A stretch of 14,761 nucleotides of DNA from Gonapodya prolifera JEL478 (lineage: Eukaryota; Monoblepharomycota; Monoblepharidomycetes; Monoblepharidales; Gonapodyaceae): NCBI GenBank assembly GCA_001574975.1, contig KQ965880.1:68766-83526 (forward strand), read 5' to 3'. Positions 7,632 through 14,761 of this stretch are shown in pieces. The notes under the pieces are model-generated. The model worked only from the letters and a program-made list of their open reading frames with translations. It did no database searches and was not told the DNA's origin. The position numbers and the translations under genes are program-made. Each line of letters starts with the position of its first letter. Position 1 is the first letter of the stretch.

Positions 7632-8940
7632 CTACGTTGGCCACGGGGTATGCAGGGTGCGGTGAAGGGTACTGGGGAAACAAGCCGGGGAAGGATTGAC
7701 GGCGCCTCTGATGCCAATTTCGTCACAGACTTACTAATAATTCTGGTGGTTTAGTGGAATTGGGAAACCTGACACCCACTGGAGTTGCCAGCTCCCTGAC
7801 AGTCTCGCTCCTCGCACATCCAGCCCCAGTCCACTTTCGACCTTCCTTCAATCTTTCGACCTTCCACTCAATCTGACCCGAGGTATCTCGTCGTGACTAA
7901 CTCACTCGGCAAGCGCTGCTCGGCGATTCGGTGATATCTTGTTTTCCGAACCTTTTTGGGAATCCGACTCTGGGGATATCACCGCTGCGGTAAATGTAGA
8001 GAAATGGCACAGCGATGACGTTTGTAAAGACTTGTGTCGCCCACCGGACCGACGTCCTTCGCGGAGATTTGGTGCTCGCAAAAGTAACGCCACATGACGC
8101 CACCTCGGGTCTTCGGTTATGATGGTTTATCCCAGCGTCAAAACGTTTCTGTACCGGCACTTCTCCGGCCTGCCACCGGCACATTGCCGAGATTGCCCGC
8201 TCTTTTTTTCTTTCGGTCTCTGTCGGTGACTGGCGACGCCTAGATTAGACTTTGAAAAAGCTAAGATCTCCACCCTTCTCCTCCGATGCACGTGCATTGG
8301 TGTTTTCTTTGTGGTAGCAGAAGGTATTCCAACATCCGTGGCAATTTGTGAAAACTCAAACTCCCACCGCGGGGATTTGCTCTATATTCCCCTGATTTCT
8401 AAAGTGCTGTCTGCCATGGTGCAAAAATTCATCTTGTATGTGTCGAGTACAAGTTCGTCTTTTGTGTCTCGAACACAGTGGAGTGGAGTGGGCTGTGCTC
8501 AAATTCATCCTGCCTATTTGCACGCTTCTACTCGCTACCCATCATACAGCGCTCTTCCAAATTTGGAATGCAATCTTCAAGCGCGATCTCGGTTCCATAC
8601 GATATACGCTCCTTGCCGAGAACGCCGCGCGGTATTTTAGGGGTGAGTTGCGGTGTGCGGCTTGATCGAACTCAGCTGGAGGTCTGGACTTTATGAGGGT
8701 GAGGAACCTCCGGACCTTTGCCCACCTGCCACTCCGAAACGTTAAATAATCCAGGGTTGTACTCCACCGACTCGGTCGTGGTGACATCGCTCCGGTGCAG
8801 ACCCAGGTCCACGTGTTCGGGCAGGCGGCGTACCGACGATACCCACACAAGCAGCTGCCACACCACAGGAACAAACGGACTTTTTACCTGACTGGCCCAC
8901 CGAAAGGTCAAACCACCCCAACACTCTCCGATCGCGCCGG
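7632..8940. promoter_or_regulatory. Upstream region of the zinc-cluster gene
   Basis: About 1.3 kb without a recognisable gene before the regulator's start codon. It includes a CT-rich part with a 19-21 bp direct repeat (TTTCGACCTTCC followed by TCAATC) at 7835-7874, and a perfect 12-bp palindrome, ATGCACGTGCAT, at 8286-8297 that contains an E-box core (CACGTG). Promoter function is inferred from position only; no clear TATA box was assigned. Confidence 0.35.
8286..8297. promoter_or_regulatory. Palindromic E-box-like site
   Basis: ATGCACGTGCAT is a perfect 12-bp palindrome around CACGTG, the core bound by bHLH factors in fungi. It lies about 640 bp upstream of the regulator's ATG. Occupancy is unknown. 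Confidence 0.35.
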
Positions 8941-10949
8941 ATGGTATCGATGGAATCGGTCTCCAAGCACAGGAAGCGAGTGTCAAAAGTGAGGACCTGC
9001 TCGGCGCCTACCTCATATTGTGTCAAACCTGAAACTCCCCGACTCGAAAAAAATCCGCCATCCTGGCACTCCACCATACCCTCAACTGGTTTTGGATTCC
9101 AGGCGTGCGATACATGTGAGTACAGACACCCGAATCGGAGCGGTGATGGTGGCGTGGTCTCACTCCTCCGTCTGGTCGCCGCCAACCATCCGAACCCACT
9201 CCATCCAACTCCCCCCGCTCTCCTCCCACCGAGCAGGCTCCCGCCGAAAACTAAAATGCGACGGCCTAGCACCTGCATGCGGGCACTGCCAGTGAGTCTT
9301 CTCGTCTCCCTCCTCCAAGATAGGCGGCAAGAGGAGTTACCTTACCGCCAACCCCGGACAATCCCTCCCCCACACCCAGGAACGCGGACATTCCATGCAC
9401 GTACCACCGTGTGCTGCGAAAACGTGGACCGCCCAAAGGGTCCCACCGGGCGCCCAAGGCGGCGTTGGGCGGCGGGACGGCCGATGACGAGGTGCAGGTG
9501 CAGGTGCAGGTGCCGGTGTCACCCAGGAGTAGGCGGAGCACGAGGATGTCCGACTCGGGTGCCGGTGCGGGCGGGATGGCGAGAGACTCGGGCGGGCGTG
9601 CTTACGTTGAGGGAGCTGCGCCTGGGTATGGACATGGACATGGGTATGGGTTTGTCCCAGCACCCGCGGATTTCGGAGTCGCAGGGTGGGCCGACATGCC
9701 CGTGCAGGACATGGGACCTTACGACGCCGGTGCCGGTGCTGGTGCTGGTGCCGTACCGGACCAGATGTCCATGTACGCCTACGCCTACCCCGGCGGTCCA
9801 TCCCCGCACACGCACACGCAGTACGCCGCCTTCGATCAGCACCCACAACCGCAACCGCCCCTGCCGCGCTCGGAGTCCTTCACGGAGATTCCCTACATTG
9901 ACGACCGCGGACGGTACACCATGATACAGCGGTCGGCGTCCCATCCTGCACCAGGTACTGCACAGTTCCAAAACCAGGGGAACCAGGGATGGTGCAACCT
10001 CAACCTGGTCGAATCGCCTCGTGCGGCTCCCCCACAGCAGCAGTACCAACAAGCCGTGCAGTACGTCCAAGTCGCCACAGCCTCGACCCCCGTGACCGGG
10101 ACACAATTGCAATCCGCCATAGCATCGTCGCCCGTGCCCGTGACAGGCGCACATTTCCAACCCGCTATGGGGATATCGATGACAGTGGCACCGTCACAGT
10201 CGCAGGCACAGGGGCAGGGGCAGGGGCAGCAATTCGCATACACCGTCGTACCGCCACACCAGCAGCAGCAACCCGTGCAGTCCCAGTCCTACACTGCCTT
10301 TAACGAGTACACCGGAGCTTCTACATACACCTCTGCACCCGCAGCCGCTCCTGCTCTCCCTCAACAATACTCCCTCCTCGTCTCCCCTCCCACGCACACC
10401 TCCCACTCCCACACACTCTCGTACCCATCAACAACACTCATTGACACCCGCGGATCCCCCTCCCTTCCCTTCACGCCCCTATCGGCGTCGCCGAGCTCGC
10501 AGGGGACGCCGCAGCTGCCCCTGCACGTGTTGGAATATCATGGAGGGATGGGAGGGATTGGGGGGATGGTGGCGGAGGGTGCAGGCGCCCTGCCACAGGG
10601 CATGTCCCACGCCCCTGCATCCCCGTTCGCGCCGCCACCGCAGCCTCAACCCACATACACGCACATGCACACAGCGCGGGGGTGGCCGTCGACGTCATCC
10701 TCCTTCCCACAACCCCAACCGCAACCGCAATACCAATCCCTTCCCCTCGGCGCGGGCGCGAGCGCGGGAGAGGACATATTCCCCAACAGCCTGTCGTTCT
10801 ACCATCCACAACAGCACACCGCCCCCGCCCCTACAATCGCAACTCTGCAGGGACCTGGCCACACCGCGCGGCAGTTCCTTGTCGTCAATGTGCCCGACTC
10901 GCAGTCGACGTACCCCTCGCCACCGCATCTTAGTCCTCACGTACCTTGA
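8941..10949 (+). CDS. Zn(II)2Cys6 zinc-cluster transcription factor
   Basis: Predicted nuclear DNA-binding regulator of 561 residues. Exons are 8941-8988, 9103-9115, 9237-9291 and 9380-10949 (TGA included), with introns of 114, 121 and 88 nt, all GT..AG, and the frame is kept. Splicing assembles KRVSKACDTCSRRKLKCDG followed by LAPACGHCQNADIPCTYHR. This gives six cysteines at 18, 21, 28, 35, 38 and 45 with the canonical spacing C-2-C-6-C-6-C-2-C-6-C. A basic linker follows (RVLRKRGPPKG). The rest (about 65-561) is Gln/Pro/Ser/Ala-rich and looks disordered, with short repeats (VQVQVQVPV, GAGAGAGA, QGQGQGQ). This could be an activation region. I see no fungal-specific middle homology domain. The ATG at 8941 is used because it opens the basic N-terminus, but Met4 is an alternative. 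Target genes are unknown. Confidence 0.88.
9103..9115 (+). other. 13-nt microexon of the zinc-cluster gene
   Basis: GCGTGCGATACAT is bounded by GGATTCCAG upstream and GTGAGTAC downstream. It encodes Ala-Cys-Asp-Thr plus the first base of the second cysteine codon. Without it the zinc cluster loses its first cysteine pair, so it must be included for a functional domain. Confidence 0.8.
9490..9517 (+). repeat. In-frame hexamer microsatellite in the regulator
   Basis: A GTGCAG-type tandem (GAGGTGCAGGTGCAGGTGCAG, ending GTGCCGGTG) encodes alternating Val-Gln. Similar in-frame arrays occur at about 9727-9752 (GCCGGT/GCTGGT, Gly-Ala) and 10207-10229 (CAGGGG, Gln-Gly). All keep the frame. Confidence 0.8.
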
Positions 10950-12172
10950 TTTTCCTCTTCCTCCTTCCTGAAGCGCGACCCCACCGTGCTTCCCCCATTC
11001 ATTTTGTGTTTGCTTCGCGTTGCGAACACCCGCTTGGATCGCAAATCACGGAAGCGCCTGTCCCCGCAAATCGTGGATCGCATATGTTTTGAGGAATTGG
11101 AGCCGGCGGGGTGTGCCGGCCGGCTCGCTCGTTGGGAGGTTTGGTCTTGAACATTTTGTAATTAGAACGGTTTAGCTGCTGCAATGGCCCAGGTGGCCGT
11201 ACTACGTCTACATCTACTTTTCTGGCAACTGGTAGAGTACGCAAATTGTCTTGGAAGCACTTTGGTTGAAGGGTGGAACTGGACTTATACACACATTACA
11301 TATGAAAATGCTTGAAATCGTTGCACTTTCGTGTGAAGTCGGTAAAACTTATTTTGGGTTCACGACGGCCTGGTGGAAGCAAAGCAAACAACTGAAGAAG
11401 TGGAGTCAATATGCGTTACTTTTGCGAAGACAGGCGTGGTTTGTCATAAAGAAAAAACGGTTCCGTTTCAAATCTCGAAAGAGATACAGTCTAAGCTCGC
11501 CAAATGCACGCCCAATAACTGCACGCATGCACTACAACGCTTCCTCCCCATGTTGGGAAGGGTGGTAATTGCACGCTCGGCTGCTTACTACTTATTGCAG
11601 GTGACCTCTAACATTATTTAGGAGGGGCGCGCAATAAGAGGTGGGCATTCTAGGATAGTTTTGCTCATTTCATAATTAGTTTCATACATAAACAAAGTCT
11701 CGTGGCCTTTTCGCGACATTGAAAGTGAATTCAATGTGCTCCGTTGCACTAAACTTGCGATGCTGCGGCCAAACAATCGCTGCAGTTTTTAAAAGTCACA
11801 TATGAAACACCGAAACTGAAAGCAAAAACATCCAAGGGGAGAAAGATGGGGCAATGTGAGTATAGCACCAGCTTCAGACGTTCGTGGCCCGATATCACCC
11901 AAAGTGCAGACTCAACACCACCCCCGAGGGTGAAAAATAAGTAACGAAAACAATTATCTAGGAGCAACGTCTCTTACGTCTAGAAATTAATAATAACGTG
12001 AAACAAACTATTGTTGATCCTTTTTTTTTTGGATCAAATTACAGAAGCTCACTTACTGCACCCTTGCACTAAATGCACACAAAATTGCTCTCCCGAAGAC
12101 GTGCATCTAGTGAGCTTAGACTGTACGTCGCTAATTACATCGTCCTCAGCTGCTCAATCATTTAGAAACCTA
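10950..12172. other. 3' flank of the regulator, no supported gene
   Basis: The 3' region has an 8-bp-arm hairpin at 11100-11107 and 11119-11126 (GAGCCGGC / GCCGGCTC). A related pair, CGCAAATC(AC/GT)GGA, lies near 11040 and 11066. Plus-strand frames at 11251-11568 and 11373-11621 are open but overlap in different phases and show no domain. An inverted repeat around ten T lies at 12014-12037. Confidence 0.4.
12014..12037. repeat. Inverted repeat around poly-T
   Basis: TTGATCC at 12014-12020, ten T at 12021-12030, and GGATCAA at 12031-12037. The arms are perfect 7-mers. The function is unknown; no gene end is adjacent. Confidence 0.7.
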
Positions 12173-12796
12173 CAATTGTCCCCCCAACCCCTCCCCCTCC
12201 GTCCCCCAAACCTCCCTTCCCCCCTTGCCAGTCAAAGAGAGTCTTTGCCAGGCTTGTCTTCTCGAAACCACGCCCGAAGCCAGGCATCAACATGACCAAC
12301 TTGTGGGCATGCCGGCCACCATAAGCTCTTGAGCGCGTCCGCGTTCAAGTGCAGGAGAGGCCGATATCTCCCACGGTCTGGCACAGGAGGCCGCGAACAA
12401 ATGGTATAGGTGCCAGTGGTGTCAGAAACTGGCCACTAGGATGGATCTGACCGGGCAAGGTTTTTCTTGTCTCGGAACGTCGATGGCGGTGCATTGTTTC
12501 TCGGCCAAGGTCTCGACGGGGATGAAGACCGTACTGGATGAGGGGATCGGATAAGAGCTGCGATGATCCTGGCGGAGAAGATGCGCTGGGGATAAGATTA
12601 CCATAGTGAACAGTAAATGCATCATACGCACGAGCGGTTTTCAACCAATGTACACGTGAATGTGGATGTTCACCACGTGCCCAGAAAGACACGCCGTTGC
12701 CCAGGAGATGCCACTTAAAGGCCCCCACCTAAAGCGAAACGAGCGGCATTTCAACCATTATTCCAAACACTGTGCGTCAATTGCTACACACCTTTC
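12173..12796 (+). repeat. Tandem duplication, copy 1 (~620 bp)
   Basis: Aligned by eye with 12797 onwards at a period of about 624 bp. Shared blocks in the same order: TTGTCCCCC at the start, GCCAGGCTTGTCTTCTCGAA, GCCAGGCATC, GTGCAGGAGAGGCCG, GGCCACTAG followed by GGATGGATCTGA, TGTCGATGGCG or ACGTCGATGGCG, GGTCTCGACG, and AAGACCGTA. Minus-strand open frames inside (for example 12728-12345) are not conserved as frames in copy 2, so I do not call a gene. Confidence 0.7.
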
Positions 12797-13300
12797 AGTT
12801 GTCCCCCATGGGCTTCTTCCCCACTCCCCTCACATAGCTCTCTCTTGGCCAGTCTTGGTGAGTCTTGGCCAGGCTTGTCTTCTCGAAACCTCACCCAAGG
12901 CCAGGCATCCGAGGGACATGCTAGCCACCGTCTTGAAAGGGCGGGCCTGAGTTCAGGTGCAGGAGAGGCCGGATACCCCCACGGACTGCCACAGGGTGCT
13001 CACGGCCACTAGCATTGGGATGGATCTGAAGGGTAAGGTTTCTCTGTCTTGAGATGTGAAATGTCGATGGCGAGCGCCCGGTCGAGTGAAAAAGCCTCAA
13101 TGCAGAAGAATGTTGCTGGTGAACGCTAAGGTCCTCCGCCGGGGTCTCGACGAGGGTAAAGACCGTAATGGGTGAGGCGATGAGAAAGGATGGGATGGAA
13201 ACTACGGTGGGTGGGAACGAGAAAGTTCGTTGAGGATGAAGAACACGGCAGCGAACGGTGAGCGTAGCATATGCACGTGAACAGCGTCGCGTGTTCGGGG
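12797..13300 (+). repeat. Tandem duplication, copy 2
   Basis: Direct, diverged copy of 12173-12796. It carries the same ordered blocks, from TTGTCCCCC at 12799 through GCCAGGCTTGTCTTCTCGAA near 12868 to a distal TATGCACGTGAA near 13270. Many substitutions and small indels separate the copies, so the duplication is not recent. It is too diverged to be a young LTR pair. Confidence 0.7.
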
Positions 13301-13724
13301 GTGCTGCGAGCTGGAGATCGCGATGACAGCGTCCATCAACTCATTGGGTGAAGGGGGTTGAATGAGAAGTTGGGATCGAATCAATGGTTTGTCATACAGA
13401 TATTTACAAACAACAATCGTGCTCAACGGAGGATTGTGGCGGTGCCATGACAACACCGCCGTCTGAAAGCAAGTCCATTACCCATTCTCAGTGAGCATTC
13501 GCACCCACCCCACCAACTGCTGGTGGCAACAAATCACTGGGTCATTGTCAGGGAAATGCCTCCCCCCCCCAAAATAAGCATTTTCAATTGTACTGTTAAC
13601 TTTAATGTAATCTTAAACAACGTGTTTTGGTATCACTACATTCCAACATTCACTATCCCTCGAGTGCTTCTAAGTCTAAGAACTGCATTACATCAGGCGG
13701 CACCTGCCTGGAGTTGACCTGACG
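13301..13724. other. 3' flank of the methylase-like gene
   Basis: No gene seen. It includes a short poly-C run at about 13562-13570 and AT-rich sequence that probably holds the minus-strand 3' UTR. No clear polyadenylation hexamer was assigned. Confidence 0.4.
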
Positions 13725-14761
13725 TCACTCCGTCTTTTTCCTTCTTTTCATAGGTGCGGCCGACGATCCAGGTTCCAATGTAATACACCTCTCTGTAATA
13801 GTAATTCAATATGAGCAAACAAAAATTTTGGGCATGTCAAGTGCTGACTCACTTTTTGGTGTTGTCTGAAGCTGCTCGGAAGGGAGTAGTGCTGTTACAA
13901 CTGAGAGTTTCTTCACATACCGACGCTGCTTAGTCGGCTTCACAATGGCACTTGTAGGATAGATNGACTGAAGTACGGGAGCATCGATGAGGCTACAGAA
14001 TATGTATGGATGTGTTAATNTGAATTGTAAAAATTGATGATTGCCTGTACTTACTCTGCTGCTACCTGTGCGAATCCCTCGCCTTCTTTATTGAATCCAA
14101 GATTGAGATATCGATCTTGCGCCTTTCCATGTGCCACAGGTTCACATTCTACAGAAGTTGCCTGCATACCTGCAATTGTTGCACCAACTGCCAGTTGACC
14201 AACACCGTCGTTGAGGATGAGGACACGACAACCCAGCTTGCAGTATGTGACAGACACTTTGAAGCCCAGAGATGTTGGGAAGGAGTGCCCAATTATCTCG
14301 TCACCGTGCTGTGGGTGCATACTGTGATTAAAACGTAAGAGTTGCCAATGATCACATGTGAGACTCACCTTATCAATGTTGGAATCTCTGGCTGGCATGG
14401 AGATAAATGAAGGGACGTATGGGATTGGTTGTTGTAATGAAGCACTCGCGCCTCCAGTGAAAATGCATCGGGCCGTTATACCAATGAAACTTTTCTTGGC
14501 ATGTTCTGGGTCCGCCCAAACAGATCCCGCTTCCGCAATCTCAAATTTCACATTGGAGCGTTGTCCACGTTTGGAGATTACTTCGCCTAGTGCTGCAACN
14601 ATTTTCGAGACCTCGTAGATGTTTTCAGCAAACTGCGATAGGAGTTCAAGAATAAATGAAGCAAGTAGCAGTTTGCAAGGTAGCATACATACCCAAATGA
14701 GGATACCACCAACCGTCAGAACTTTTATGCCAGCCTGTGCAAAATCAGCATACTTGCTACC
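13725..14761 (-). CDS. Partial gene: methyltransferase-like protein (DNA amino-methylase fold), C-terminal part
   Basis: The gene enters from the right edge, so its 5' end is missing. Exons are 14761-14693, 14632-14369, 14308-14055, 13992-13853 and 13792-13725 (stop TGA), about 264 residues. The segment KVLTVGGILIWFAENI resembles the strand and GG turn after the catalytic motif of beta-class DNA methylases. DEIIGHSFPTSLG sits where motif X lies. CRVLILNDGVGQLAVGATIA followed by TSVECEP resembles the SAM-binding motif I (D/N-x-G-x-G) and the acidic residue of motif II. The order X before I fits N6-adenine/N4-cytosine methylases of beta type. The tail is basic (KPTKQRRYVKK, MKRRKKTE), possibly a nuclear signal. 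The catalytic PP-Y/W motif would lie beyond the window. The family call is from motif resemblance only. Ambiguous bases are at 13965 and 14600, with another in an intron at 14020. Confidence 0.42.

Noticed and set aside
8742-9278. 178-codon minus-strand frame
   Set aside because: It overlaps exons and introns of the zinc-cluster gene, has no domain, and is explained by few stops in GC-rich DNA.
9337-10160. Long minus-strand frames (169 and 213 codons) opposite the zinc-cluster gene
   Set aside because: They are antisense to a well-supported exon. The peptides are low complexity and the openness follows from high GC and the repeat structure of the sense strand.
10441-10971. 176-codon plus-strand frame
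   Set aside because: It is an out-of-phase shadow of the last exon of the zinc-cluster gene, rich in Arg/Pro/Thr and without splice or start support.
12173-13300. LTR pair of a retrotransposon
   Set aside because: The two copies abut in tandem without an internal coding region, are too diverged, and show no TG..CA ends or short target duplication.
13366-13385. tRNA B-box-like GGATCGAATC
   Set aside because: No matching A box, acceptor stem or cloverleaf could be drawn around it.

Overview
The window looks like nuclear DNA of a filamentous fungus, most likely a basidiomycete. The evidence is short spliceosomal introns (mostly about 50-120 nt, GT..AG), a canonical Zn(II)2Cys6 zinc-cluster regulator, and a hAT transposon of fungal layout. 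Several single N positions and one 37-N run (3943-3979) show draft assembly quality. There is no bacterial operon structure, and no rRNA, tRNA or CRISPR array was found by eye.

Layout. (a) 1-2755: mostly non-coding. It holds scattered, plausible but unrecognised plus-strand exons (537-709, 1461-1696, 2009-2171) and two diverged copies of a ~150 bp repeat (about 990-1140 and 1799-1945). (b) 2764-5779: a complete hAT DNA transposon of 3016 bp. It has 8-bp terminal inverted repeats (TAGTGTTC), CTCGG-rich subterminal arrays, and a perfect 8-bp target-site duplication (GCAAGGTG). Its minus-strand transposase is split into about ten exons and carries a BED finger, the RNase H-like D motifs and the hATC block. 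It is broken by two in-frame TGA codons and one frameshift. (c) 5788-8940: a long stretch without a recognisable gene, with overlapping open frames on both strands around 6680-7631 and some promoter-like palindromes. (d) 8941-10949: a four-exon plus-strand gene for a 561-residue zinc-cluster transcription factor, whose second exon is only 13 nt. (e) 10950-13724: non-coding sequence containing a diverged ~620-bp direct tandem duplication (about 12173-13300). (f) 13725-14761: the 3' part of a minus-strand multi-exon gene. Its protein reads as the C-terminal half of a bacterial-type amino-methyltransferase (DNA N6-adenine/N4-cytosine methylase-like fold), with a basic tail. It runs off the window, so the catalytic motif is not visible.

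The genes do not form a pathway. The most interesting items are the methylase-like gene, which is unusual for a fungus; the transposon, with perfect ends but a transposase inactivated by probable C-to-T changes; and the 13-nt microexon inside the zinc-cluster DNA-binding domain.
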